Both the position numbers and the translations under genes were made by a program. A DNA stretch of 64,000 nt from Legionella sp. PC997 (GTDB taxonomy: Bacteria > Pseudomonadota > Gammaproteobacteria > Legionellales > Legionellaceae), in NCBI RefSeq assembly GCF_014109825.1, contig NZ_CP059576.1:1700001-1764000 (forward strand). The letters run 5' to 3'. Below are positions 28,003-38,899 of the stretch, piece by piece. Each line of letters opens with the position of its first letter. Position 1 is the first letter of the stretch. The notes under the pieces were generated by a model, which was given only the letters and a program-made list of their open reading frames with translations, ran no database searches and was not told where the DNA came from.

Positions 28003-30492
28003 GTGCTAAATGCTATTTTAACGCTCATGGTCATTGGAGCTGCAGGGATATTGCTCACCAGGCAAGCCGCAATTTCAGTGTGGGCTATTAGCTTTGCTCT
28101 ATTTACTGCTCTTGTCTTTACTTATGGTTCTCCAGGGTTGGTGACTCAAATAATACTTGTTTTGATTGAGTTGATTTTAATTGCTGGTGCAATAAAGCCT
28201 CTAAGACGAATATTATTATCCAAACATTTTTTTAAAACAGTAAGTAAAGCGATGCCCGCTATGTCTGCAACGGAGCGAGAGGCTCTGGAAGCAGGTACTG
28301 TAAGTTGGGAAGGGGATTTATTCAGTGGCGCACCAGATTTTTCAATATTAAGAAATGCTCCTACAGTTCGATTGACCGATGAAGAGCAAGCTTTTCTTGA
28401 CGGCCCTGTAAATATTTTATGCTCAATGATCGATGACTGGGATGTAACTCATAACCTTACTGATTTGCCTCCAGAAATCTGGCAATTTATCAAAGAAAAT
28501 CGATTCTTAGGTATGATTATTCCGAAGCGCTATGGCGGTCTTGAGTTTTCTGCTACAGCTCAAATGTCGATTTTAGTAAAAATCTATGGGCGTTCCATAA
28601 CGGCGGCCACAACAATTTCTGTACCTAATTCATTAGGCCCAGGGGAACTATTGCTTAAATATGGAACCGAAGAACAAAAAAATTATTATTTGCCACGATT
28701 GGCCGATGGCCGAGAAATTCCATGCTTTGCTTTGACTGGACCTAATGCAGGTTCTGATGCAGCATCTATCCCAGATAAAGGGGTAGTATGTCATCAAGAA
28801 ATAAATGGTGAAAAAGTATTAGGCATCCGCTTAAATTGGGATAAACGTTATATTACTTTATGTCCTGCAGCAACAGTAATTGGATTGGCCTTCAGATTAT
28901 TTGATCCAGACAACTTATTAGGTAAGGGTGAAGATGTAGGAATTAGTTGTGCGTTGATTCCCGCCAATACCCCAGGAATTAAAAAAGGGCGTCGCCATTT
29001 TCCATTAAATACTGGATTTTTGAATGGTCCAACTCAAGGTAAAGATGTATTTATTCCTATGGACTATCTCATCGGGGGAGTCGCCATGGCTGGATGTGGC
29101 TGGCGCATGTTGATGGAGTGTTTAAGTGCTGGTAGAGCCATATCTTTACCTTCGAGCGCGAACGGGGGTGCCCAAGCTGCTGCTCTAGCATCTGGCGCTT
29201 ATGCTCGCATTCGCAAACAATTCAATCAACCAATCGGTAAGTTTGAAGGGATTGAAGAACCTTTGGCCAGAATTGCAGCGAATACTTATATTATTGACGC
29301 GGCTTTAACAATGGCTGCAGCTGCTATTGACAATGGAGCCAAACCCTCTGTAGTGGGTGCTATATTAAAATACCATACCACTGAGCGTGCAAGACAAGTC
29401 TCCTGTGATTCTATGGATATCCATGGCGGGAAGGGTATTTGTCTTGGCCCTAATAATTATTTAGGTAGAGGTTATCAAGGATCGCCCATCGCAATTACCG
29501 TTGAAGGGGCGAATATATTAACTCGTAGTTTAATCATTTTTGGTCAGGGAGCAATTCGCTGCCACCCTTATGTATTTAAAGAACTTGAAAGTATTAGACA
29601 TAATGATTTGGTCGAATTTGATAATGCGTTTTTTGCTCATGCTGGATTTATTCTTGCTAATTTTACCAAATCAGTCATTTTTGCATGGACAGACGCGCAC
29701 CTATCCAAAGCCCCTGTGAGTAGTGTGAAGCGTTATTACCAACTCGTTCATAAATACAGCGCTAATTTAGCATTTCTTGCTGATTTTTCGATGACTGTTC
29801 TAGGTGGTGACTTAAAGCGAAAAGAGAAATTATCTTCACGACTAGGGGATATGTTGAGTGCCTTATATTTGGTTTCAGGAGTTTTGAAGCGTTTTCATGA
29901 AGATGGAGAGCCAAAAGTAGATTTACCCTTAGTTGAATGGAGTTGTCAGCAATTATTGTACGAATGTGAGACAGCAATGCACGGTGTCATTGTGAATTTT
30001 CCATCGGGTTGGGCACGAATCCTTTTACGCTTAATTATCAAACCTCTCGGTAATTTAAGAAACAAACCCAACGACCAATTAGGTCATAAATTGGCTCGAA
30101 TTCTAATCGAACCTGGAGAGACCCGTACGCGTTTAACTCGTTTGGTTTATAGTAAGGCTGGAGACAATTGTCCTTTAGGACGTATGGAGGAGGCATTCTA
30201 TAAAATCTGTGCTGTGGAGGAGTTAGAAAGAAAAGTAATGCGGGCTGTCAAAGATAATGTTTTAAAATCGCTGACCTTGCTTGATCAAATCAACGAAGCG
30301 TTATCTTGTGGATTATTAACTGAGGTAGAGGCAAAGCAATTAAAAGAAGCCGAGTTGGCCCGACAAGATGTAATTAAGGTAGATGATTTCAATGATGAGG
30401 ATCTGCGTCGACCTCACCCAATAAAATCTATCAAAGGCAAAAAAACTATAGTTAATAAAGACGATATAGAATCCGAGATGATTGATTCCTAA
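28003..30492 (+). CDS. fadE: Acyl-CoA dehydrogenase FadE
   Basis: First enzyme of fatty acid beta-oxidation, an FAD-dependent acyl-CoA dehydrogenase. 829 residues (E. coli FadE 814), with two N-terminal membrane segments (about 1-60), the dehydrogenase core (CFALTGPNAGSDAASIPDKG, DIHGGKGICLGPNNYLGRGYQ) and the extended C-terminal domain of the FadE subclass. GTG start with GGAGAA upstream. Confidence 0.93.
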   Translation: MLNAILTLMVIGAAGILLTRQAAISVWAISFALFTALVFTYGSPGLVTQIILVLIELILIAGAIKPLRRILLSKHFFKTVSKAMPAMSATEREALEAGTVSWEGDLFSGAPDFSILRNAPTVRLTDEEQAFLDGPVNILCSMIDDWDVTHNLTDLPPEIWQFIKENRFLGMIIPKRYGGLEFSATAQMSILVKIYGRSITAATTISVPNSLGPGELLLKYGTEEQKNYYLPRLADGREIPCFALTGPNAGSDAASIPDKGVVCHQEINGEKVLGIRLNWDKRYITLCPAATVIGLAFRLFDPDNLLGKGEDVGISCALIPANTPGIKKGRRHFPLNTGFLNGPTQGKDVFIPMDYLIGGVAMAGCGWRMLMECLSAGRAISLPSSANGGAQAAALASGAYARIRKQFNQPIGKFEGIEEPLARIAANTYIIDAALTMAAAAIDNGAKPSVVGAILKYHTTERARQVSCDSMDIHGGKGICLGPNNYLGRGYQGSPIAITVEGANILTRSLIIFGQGAIRCHPYVFKELESIRHNDLVEFDNAFFAHAGFILANFTKSVIFAWTDAHLSKAPVSSVKRYYQLVHKYSANLAFLADFSMTVLGGDLKRKEKLSSRLGDMLSALYLVSGVLKRFHEDGEPKVDLPLVEWSCQQLLYECETAMHGVIVNFPSGWARILLRLIIKPLGNLRNKPNDQLGHKLARILIEPGETRTRLTRLVYSKAGDNCPLGRMEEAFYKICAVEELERKVMRAVKDNVLKSLTLLDQINEALSCGLLTEVEAKQLKEAELARQDVIKVDDFNDEDLRRPHPIKSIKGKKTIVNKDDIESEMIDS

Positions 30493-30544
30493 TTTCTACG
30501 ATGAGCGAGTAAATTAATCGCTGTAATTCATACCTATTCCTTGT

Positions 30545-30571
30545 GGGGGCCTCAGTGGCTCCTCTTTTTTT
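30545..30571 (+). terminator. Rho-independent terminator after fadE
   Basis: GGGGGCC pairs with GGCTCCT (two G-U pairs) over a TCAGT loop, and is followed by TTTTTTT. 52 bases beyond the fadE stop. Confidence 0.75.
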
Positions 30572-30712
30572 ATAGAATATGCTAAACACTTCCTTCTCTT
30601 TTAATTATAAACATAGACTATACTTAGAAAAGGCTATTTATGTATCATAAATATGCTTGTCTGCAAGCCAAACTCCTTAAGTATTAGGGATAATATAAAG
30701 TACGGAGGTAGC

Positions 30713-33067
30713 ATGAAACTAGGGTCGATGGATGACAATCTCATGGTAGCCAGGCTAGTGGGTTTATTTATGTTATTAATATCCACGTTGACCTTTGCAG
30801 ATCCTCCAAATCAAGTCGCTCGATTAAGCTATATCAATGGAGCTGTGAGTTTTGTCCCTGCTGGGGAAACCGAGTGGGTTGAAGCCTCCCTTAATAGACC
30901 CCTTATCACAAACGATCAGATATGGTCAGATACTGGAGCTCTTGTTGAAATGCAATTGCCAGGAGCTGCTGTACGGATGGGGAGTCAAACGAATTTAAAG
31001 ATTTTGAATCTAGATGATGAAACAGCACAATTTCAGATTACCCAAGGAACTCTTGTTTTAAGCATCAGACGTATCAATGCAAATCAAACTTATGAAGTTG
31101 ATACTCCAAATTTAGCCTTCGTCATTACAGAACCTGGATATTATCTTTTCGATGTGACCACAGAAGATGATACGACTACAGTGAGTGTGAGAATGGGGCA
31201 AGGTGTAGCATATGGAGAAAATGCATCTAACACGGTAGGCGTTGGTTCCTCATGCAGTGCCACAGGAACTGATCTAGAAAATTTTCAGTGTACTACGCTT
31301 GCAGAAGCCGATGATTTTGAGCGTTGGAGTTTAGAGCGTGATAAAATGACAGGTACAGTATCAACTCAATACATTTCTCCAGATACCATTGGATATGAAG
31401 ACTTGGGTAATTATGGATCTTGGACTGAAGATAAACAATATGGACCCGTTTGGTATCCAAATAATGTAGAAGAAAATTGGGCTCCTTATCAAGAAGGGCA
31501 GTGGATATGGTTAAGTTCTTGGGGATGGACTTGGGTAGATAATCAACCTTGGGGATTTGCGCCATTCCATTACGGCCGTTGGGCCTTTATTGAAAATAGA
31601 TGGTGCTGGGTTCCAGGACCAATAGGGGCTCGTCCTATCTATGCACCTGCCTTGACTGTATTTATTGGGGGTAATAACTCAGAATTTATGCTGGATGGTG
31701 GATATGGCATTGGTTGGTTTCCTCTAGCACCAGGAGAGCCTTACATTCCTCCTTATTATGTTAGTCAAAATTATTTTAATCAGATCAATCTGAGTAATAC
31801 AGTAATTAATATTGCTTACATCAATAATATTTATAGAAATCAACATATGAAAATCAATTACAAAAATGCAAAGATTGCTAATGCAGTTACTGTTGTACCC
31901 ACTAAAGATTTCATCGATTCCAGGATGGTGAATAATCTTCGTTCACGTATTCCTCATCAACAACTTTTTAATGCAAAAAAATTAAATGTTCCTCCTGTAG
32001 TACCGCAACCTAATAGTATCTATGGAGGCAAAGGCTTGAGTAAGGCAATACCTCCTGCCCAAGTACTATCAAGGCCAATTATAGTTAAAACCCAACCTTC
32101 TTCGGCCCCACCTCCTTTCTCAAAAGTTCGACCTCTGCTTTTGAAAAATAAAGGTAAACCCCTTACTCCAGCTGAGATTCAGAATATAAAGCCCGGGAAA
32201 AATTTCCAAGCTGTTCAACCATCAGCCCCGGGTAAACCAGCTATTATTAAGCAATCACCACCCGTATTGGTTCATCCAGTTCCTGGAACTTATCAAACTC
32301 CAGGAGGACAGCCAGGGACGAATGTACAACCTGGGACAATTCTTGATCATGGCAAAAAAATTCATCCATACCCTAATGTTCAACCAGGTACGAATATACA
32401 ATCCGGCCCCAAAGTAAAACCAGGTACAAATGTACAACCTGGAACAATTATTCATCCTGGTAAAAAAGTGCATCCATATCCTAATGTACAGCCAGGACCG
32501 AATGTGCAACCCGGGTCTAATGTCCAGCCTAATCCAAGTATTCCTAAGACTAAAAAAGTACGTCCATATCCTAATGTACAGCCAGGACCAAATGTGCAAC
32601 CCGGGTCTAATGTCCAGCCTAATCCAGTTATTCCTCAGACTAAAAAAATACGTCCATATCCTAATGTACAGCCAGGACCAAATGTGCAACCCGGGTCTAA
32701 TGTCCAGCCTAATCCAGTTATTCCTCAGACTAAAAAAGTACGTCCGTATCCTAATGTACAGCCAGGACCAAATGTGCAACCCGGGTCTAATGTCCAGCCT
32801 AATCCAGTTATTCCTCAGACTAAAAAAGTACATCCGTATCCTAATGTACAGCCAGGACCGAAGGTACAACCAGGCCCTAATATCCAACAGGGTCCAACTT
32901 TTCAAAAAGTGTATCCAAATTCTAATGTTCAACCTGGACCAAAGGTTCAACCTGGACCAAAAATTCAAATACAACCTGGGGTAAGTGCTCCACCTGCGCC
33001 AGTTGTTCACCCGAAACCTAAGGGTTCTACAAATCCAGGAATGCAAAATCAGCCATTGGTGCCATAG
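30713..33067 (+). CDS. Secreted FecR-domain / Trp-rich (DUF6600-like) protein with PGxNVQ tandem repeats
   Basis: 784 residues from the ATG at 30713, which has a strong GGAGG; upstream in-frame codons are not needed. A signal peptide ends at LTFA (about residue 29), then a FecR-like beta domain (about 30-190) with FVPAGETEWVEASLNRPL. A Trp/Tyr-rich DUF6600-type block lies near 230-330 (YGSWTEDKQYGPVWYP, WGWAPFHYGRWAF). From about residue 520 the chain is proline-rich and built from a 30-residue repeat beginning KKVRPYPNVQPGPNVQPG. Probably periplasmic or surface-exposed; role unknown. Confidence 0.75.
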   Translation: MKLGSMDDNLMVARLVGLFMLLISTLTFADPPNQVARLSYINGAVSFVPAGETEWVEASLNRPLITNDQIWSDTGALVEMQLPGAAVRMGSQTNLKILNLDDETAQFQITQGTLVLSIRRINANQTYEVDTPNLAFVITEPGYYLFDVTTEDDTTTVSVRMGQGVAYGENASNTVGVGSSCSATGTDLENFQCTTLAEADDFERWSLERDKMTGTVSTQYISPDTIGYEDLGNYGSWTEDKQYGPVWYPNNVEENWAPYQEGQWIWLSSWGWTWVDNQPWGFAPFHYGRWAFIENRWCWVPGPIGARPIYAPALTVFIGGNNSEFMLDGGYGIGWFPLAPGEPYIPPYYVSQNYFNQINLSNTVINIAYINNIYRNQHMKINYKNAKIANAVTVVPTKDFIDSRMVNNLRSRIPHQQLFNAKKLNVPPVVPQPNSIYGGKGLSKAIPPAQVLSRPIIVKTQPSSAPPPFSKVRPLLLKNKGKPLTPAEIQNIKPGKNFQAVQPSAPGKPAIIKQSPPVLVHPVPGTYQTPGGQPGTNVQPGTILDHGKKIHPYPNVQPGTNIQSGPKVKPGTNVQPGTIIHPGKKVHPYPNVQPGPNVQPGSNVQPNPSIPKTKKVRPYPNVQPGPNVQPGSNVQPNPVIPQTKKIRPYPNVQPGPNVQPGSNVQPNPVIPQTKKVRPYPNVQPGPNVQPGSNVQPNPVIPQTKKVHPYPNVQPGPKVQPGPNIQQGPTFQKVYPNSNVQPGPKVQPGPKIQIQPGVSAPPAPVVHPKPKGSTNPGMQNQPLVP
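32462..32910 (+). repeat. 90-bp coding tandem repeat, five units
   Basis: Five consecutive copies start near 32461, 32551, 32641, 32731 and 32821. Copies two to four are nearly identical; the first and last are diverged. Each encodes one 30-residue unit. Exact 3n length keeps frame, so copy number can change without breaking the protein. Confidence 0.9.
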
Positions 33068-33412
33068 AAATTGCATCAATCAACATTGAATAAAACTTTC
33101 AAAAGAGTGAGGGGCCTTGAATTGATCGCACTTGGAAGTGAGAACTCGATATTCAATGAAGTTAGGGGTTCAGAGAGCACAAGGAATATCGAGAATTTTC
33201 TCAAATGATTTGTAAAATCAGAATTTAACTTAAATAGAATCTTAGAAATTGTCAACGCGTGAGCTATTAAAAGAAATGATTAAAATATTTAGCTCTTTGA
33301 AAATACCAGGGGAATTTAAAGGTTTTTATTAAAAAATACTTTTAAAATAGGCGACTTGGCAAATTGATTCCGCGTAATATCCTTTATTTCAATATAAGTT
33401 TCAAAAAAAAGT
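33068..33412. other. Intergenic region after the repeat protein, one inverted repeat
   Basis: 345 bases between convergent genes. The only structure I see is CTCGATATTC (33145-33154) facing GAATATCGAG (33184-33193) across a 29-base loop. No open frame of note, no T-run hairpin. Confidence 0.4.
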
Positions 33413-33676
33413 CTAAGCGTTTTCCTTTACATCATCTGGCATAGTGATATTTAGTTCAAGCACTGAATTATCTCCCATACGTTCAAGGTTCACACTTACT
33501 TGATCACGCGTGACATGCACGTATTTAGCAATAACAGCGAGGATTTCTTCCTGAAGTTTAGGTAGATAGTCCGGAGTATTACGTTGAGAGCGTTCGTGAG
33601 AAATTATTATTTGCAAGCGTTCTTTAGCAACAGATGCGGTAGCACTTCTTCTACGTAAGTAATTGAAAATACTCAT
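33413..33676 (-). CDS. minE: Cell division topological specificity factor MinE
   Basis: Stimulates MinD ATPase and drives pole-to-pole oscillation. 87 residues. The N-terminal membrane/MinD-binding part ([29 protein letters not shown]) and the C-terminal dimerisation domain ([28 protein letters not shown]) are complete. Start overlaps the minD stop by 4 bases. Confidence 0.95.
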   Translation of the reverse strand: MSIFNYLRRRSATASVAKERLQIIISHERSQRNTPDYLPKLQEEILAVIAKYVHVTRDQVSVNLERMGDNSVLELNITMPDDVKENA

Positions 33677-34503
33677 ACTGTCACTTCCTCCTTGTTTTTG
33701 CTGAATAAGCGACGCAATAATCCTTTACGATCATTACTTATGAAGCGCATTGGTCTTTCTTCACCGAGAAAGCGAGCAATTGCATCTTGATAAGCAATAC
33801 CGGCATCACTTGTTTCGTCAAGAACTACTGGTGTACCTGTATTTGAAGCTTTAAGTACTGATTTTGATTCGGGAATAACGCCTATTAATGGAATAGCTAA
33901 TATTTCTTTTACGTCAGTAACCGAAAGCATATCACCACGCTCAACGCGCTCTGGGTCATAACGTGTTAATAATAGATGTTCTTGAATTGGTGTTTTATTC
34001 TCAATGGCTCTTTTAGTCTTGCTCGCAAGTATTCCGAGTATTCGATCAGAATCACGTACAGAGGAAACTTCTGGATTAGTGACTACAATTGCATGATCAG
34101 CGAAATACATAGCCATTAACGCGCCAGTCTCAATTCCAGCAGGGGAGTCACAAATAATAAAATCAAATTCTTTGGCAAGATCATTAAGTATTCTTTCTAC
34201 CCCTTCGAGAGTCAATGCATCTTTGTCTCGAGTTTGTGATGCAGGAAGTATAGCAAGATTTGCAATTCGTTTATCTTTAATTAAAGCTTGGTTAAGATTG
34301 GCTTCGCCATTTATAACGTTAATAAAATCATAAACAACTCGACGTTCACAACCCATGATAATATCGAGGTTTCTTAAACCAATATCGAAGTCAATAACGA
34401 CAGTTTTATGCCCTAATAATGCAAGGCCCGAAGAAATAGCTGCAGAAGAAGTAGTTTTGCCTACTCCGCCTTTACCCGATGTAATCACGATTATTTTAGC
34501 CAA
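33673..34503 (-). CDS. minD: Septum site-determining ATPase MinD
   Basis: Membrane-associated ATPase that recruits MinC and is released by MinE. 276 residues. The deviant Walker [14 protein letters not shown] is at 10-22, with [10 protein letters not shown], and there is a C-terminal amphipathic membrane helix (GLLRRLFSK). The start codon is TTG, encoding [10 protein letters not shown], with GGAAGGG upstream. minC is not adjacent, unlike the usual minCDE order. Confidence 0.95.
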   Translation of the reverse strand: MAKIIVITSGKGGVGKTTSSAAISSGLALLGHKTVVIDFDIGLRNLDIIMGCERRVVYDFINVINGEANLNQALIKDKRIANLAILPASQTRDKDALTLEGVERILNDLAKEFDFIICDSPAGIETGALMAMYFADHAIVVTNPEVSSVRDSDRILGILASKTKRAIENKTPIQEHLLLTRYDPERVERGDMLSVTDVKEILAIPLIGVIPESKSVLKASNTGTPVVLDETSDAGIAYQDAIARFLGEERPMRFISNDRKGLLRRLFSKNKEEVTV

Positions 34504-34551
34504 CGCTGAACCCTTCCTATTATTTTTGATTCAACACAATATTTAACCAAC

Positions 34552-34581
34552 AGTGTACACGTTTATTGATTAATAATTCAA
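34552..34581 (-). promoter_or_regulatory. Predicted promoter of minDE
   Basis: On the minus strand TTGAAT (34576-34581) and TACACT (34552-34557) are separated by 18 bases, about 50 bases upstream of the minD TTG start. Consistent with minD being first in its transcript. Confidence 0.4.
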
Positions 34582-36336
<1,755 letters not shown>

Positions 36337-36338
36337 TA

Positions 36339-37916
36339 ATGAGTGATTTAAAACAACATCCTTTGCTGATTCTTGATTTTGGTTCACAATACACCCAATT
36401 AATCGCACGCAGAGTGCGGGAGTTAGGTGTTTATTGTGAAATTCATCCCTTCAATCTAACAAAAGAACAATTTACTGCGCTCAATCCTTGTGGCGTTATT
36501 TTATCCGGTGGCCCATCCACTGTAACTCACCATGAAAACCCTCGAGCACCTCAGTGGTTATTTACTGCGGGTTTGCCAATTTTAGGGATTTGCTATGGAA
36601 TGCAAACCATGGCGGTACAATTAGGCGGTGAAGTACAGTCTTCCTCTCTGAGAGAGTTTGGCTACGCAGAGTTGAAGTTGCATGGTCACAGTAAATTGTT
36701 TTCACAAATTGAAGACCGATTGAATACTGATGGTAATGCATTATTAGATGTCTGGATGAGTCATGGGGATAAAGTCACTAAGTTACCGCTTGGTTTTAAG
36801 GTAATTTGCGAAACCAGAAACGCTCCAATCGCTGGAATGGCTGATGAAAATCGCCATATGTATGGAGTTCAATTTCATCCAGAGGTAACGCATACACTAC
36901 AAGGAATGCGTATCTTACATCGTTTTGTGGTAGATATTTGCAAGGCTGCGACTAATTGGACATCCACACTCATTATTGAAGAAACAATTCATGCAATTCG
37001 TGAGCAAGTAGGTTCGGAACGGGTTTTGCTCGGCTTATCGGGTGGGGTAGATTCTTCTGTGGTTGCTGCTTTATTACATAAGGCAATTGGCAAACAATTG
37101 GTTTGTGTTTTTGTAGATACGGGCTTGTTGCGTTTTAATGAAGCAAGCGAGGTTATGGAGATGTTCGGCAAGCACATGGGTGTGGAAGTTATTTCAGTCC
37201 ATGCGGAAGAGAAGTTTTTTACCGCTTTAAAAGGGGTTACCTGTCCTGAAGAAAAAAGAAAAATTATTGGACGTACCTTTATTGAAGTATTTGATGAAGA
37301 AGCACTAAAAATTTCGGGTGTTGCTTGGTTGGCACAAGGAACGATTTATCCTGATGTGATTGAATCAGCTGCAACGAGCACAAATGGTGCCTCTGTGGTA
37401 ATTAAATCTCATCATAATGTAGGTGGTTTGCCAGAGACATTGAATTTAAAATTATTAGAACCTATTCGCGAATTATTTAAGGACGAGGTTCGTAATGTGG
37501 GTCTTGAGTTAGGTTTGCCTCATGATATGGTCTATCGCCATCCATTTCCTGGACCAGGTTTGGGCGTGCGAATTTTAGCAGAAATCAAAAAGGAATATGC
37601 AGATATTTTGCGTCAAGCTGATGCTATTTTTATTGAGGAGCTAAGAAAAGCAGATCTTTACCATAAAGTTAGCCAGGCTTTTGCTGTATTTTTACCTGTA
37701 AAAAGTGTTGGCGTAATGGGTGATGGGCGTAAATATGATTATGTGATTTGTCTTCGTGCTGTAGAGACGGTTGATTTTATGACAGCACATTGGTCGCAAT
37801 TACCTTGGGATTTCTTAGGCCATGTTTCCAATCGAATTATCAATGAGGTGGAGGGTGTATCTCGTGTAACCTATGATATTTCAGGAAAACCACCAGCTAC
37901 TATTGAATGGGAGTAA
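36339..37916 (+). CDS. guaA: GMP synthase (glutamine-hydrolysing)
   Basis: Aminates XMP to GMP using glutamine. 525 residues: class I amidotransferase with Cys85 in [15 protein letters not shown] and the FHPEVTHT motif; ATP pyrophosphatase P-loop [14 protein letters not shown] near 233; C-terminal dimerisation domain ending PPATIEWE. Complete and canonical. Confidence 0.97.
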   Translation: MSDLKQHPLLILDFGSQYTQLIARRVRELGVYCEIHPFNLTKEQFTALNPCGVILSGGPSTVTHHENPRAPQWLFTAGLPILGICYGMQTMAVQLGGEVQSSSLREFGYAELKLHGHSKLFSQIEDRLNTDGNALLDVWMSHGDKVTKLPLGFKVICETRNAPIAGMADENRHMYGVQFHPEVTHTLQGMRILHRFVVDICKAATNWTSTLIIEETIHAIREQVGSERVLLGLSGGVDSSVVAALLHKAIGKQLVCVFVDTGLLRFNEASEVMEMFGKHMGVEVISVHAEEKFFTALKGVTCPEEKRKIIGRTFIEVFDEEALKISGVAWLAQGTIYPDVIESAATSTNGASVVIKSHHNVGGLPETLNLKLLEPIRELFKDEVRNVGLELGLPHDMVYRHPFPGPGLGVRILAEIKKEYADILRQADAIFIEELRKADLYHKVSQAFAVFLPVKSVGVMGDGRKYDYVICLRAVETVDFMTAHWSQLPWDFLGHVSNRIINEVEGVSRVTYDISGKPPATIEWE

Positions 37917-37980
37917 TTTAGAGTAGTGGAATTAGCACTAAATCGCTACGTCTAACCATATAATTAACATTTTTTCTATA

Positions 37981-38430
37981 ATGAACGATCACTATTGGAT
38001 GCAAAAAGCCTACGAACAGGCAATTCTCGCCCAAGCTGATGGAGAGGTTCCTGTAGGTGCTGTATTAGTAAGTAAAGACGATCAATTAATAAGCTCAGGA
38101 CGAAATTGCATCCAAAAAAGTCACGATCCCTCGCAGCATGCAGAGGTATGTGCAATCAGGCATGCGTCACAACAGTTAAAAAATCATAGATTATTAGATA
38201 CAACGCTTTATGTGACCCTTGAACCTTGTTCCATGTGTGCAGGACTAATTGTGCATGCACGTATTAGTCGGCTGGTTTTTGCAACCCGAGATTTTAAAGC
38301 AGGAGCTGCAGGCTCTGTTTATAACTTATTACAGGGGTACCCTTTAAATCATAAAGTTCAGATTGATGAGGGAATTATGCAAGCGGAATGTTCTTCATTG
38401 CTCACCGATTTTTTTCAAATATTGCGATAA
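37981..38430 (+). CDS. tadA: tRNA-specific adenosine deaminase
   Basis: Deaminates wobble A34 to inosine in tRNA-Arg(ACG). 149 residues; zinc/catalytic motifs HAE (His53, Glu55) and PCSMC (Cys83, Cys86). The ATG at 37981 lacks a clear ribosome site but gives the family N-terminus (HYWMQKAYEQAILAQADGEVPVGAVLV). Confidence 0.92.
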   Translation: MNDHYWMQKAYEQAILAQADGEVPVGAVLVSKDDQLISSGRNCIQKSHDPSQHAEVCAIRHASQQLKNHRLLDTTLYVTLEPCSMCAGLIVHARISRLVFATRDFKAGAAGSVYNLLQGYPLNHKVQIDEGIMQAECSSLLTDFFQILR

Positions 38431-38466
38431 ATTTATTCAAAGTTTTTCTATTTGAGATAATAAAAT

Positions 38467-38814
38467 TTACCCCAGTTTAGGTTGGTCTTTTTCCTGTACC
38501 TGGTGTTTTTCCACTTGCGTCTCCCCCTTGAAAAATCTTAAACTATCTTTTTCAACAGGTACCTTTTTTTTATCAAAGTCCAGGATGGCTTGATAAAATT
38601 GGTTAGTTTCTGGCTTTTGTAACTTTTTGGGGCTAAGAATTGCTTCCTCGGCAACTGTTTGGATTTTTATATATTTAGCGACCGAACTTAAAGTGGGGTC
38701 AGTTGCAATTTTATAAATACGGGCAACACGATGAGGAACAGTTTTCTCCTGTCCATCAATGATAATTGTCTTGCCTCCTCCTAATCCAAAAAAAACCCGT
38801 TTTTCATACCCCAT
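38467..38814 (-). CDS. Uncharacterised small protein
   Basis: 115 residues, no family recognised. Starts MGYEKRVFFGLGGGKTIIIDGQEKTVPHRVARIYKI and has a charged, lysine/glutamine-rich C-terminus. No signal peptide or membrane segment. Sits between tadA and glnD. Possibly lineage-specific; the reading frame has normal codon texture, but existence as a gene is only moderately supported. Confidence 0.5.
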   Translation of the reverse strand: MGYEKRVFFGLGGGKTIIIDGQEKTVPHRVARIYKIATDPTLSSVAKYIKIQTVAEEAILSPKKLQKPETNQFYQAILDFDKKKVPVEKDSLRFFKGETQVEKHQVQEKDQPKLG

Positions 38815-38899
38815 TTTTTATTTCTTTTTTGAGTAGATCAATTACAAAACTATTAAAAAATGCATGGTATTCGCTATGGGGATTATTTTTCTTCAGATG

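Noticed and set aside
32255-33079. Long minus-strand frame (274 codons) and a plus-strand frame (32430-32984) over the repeat region
   Set aside because: Both are produced by the 90-bp periodic, proline-coding repeat, which leaves other frames free of stops. The forward frame has the signal peptide, domains and ribosome site.
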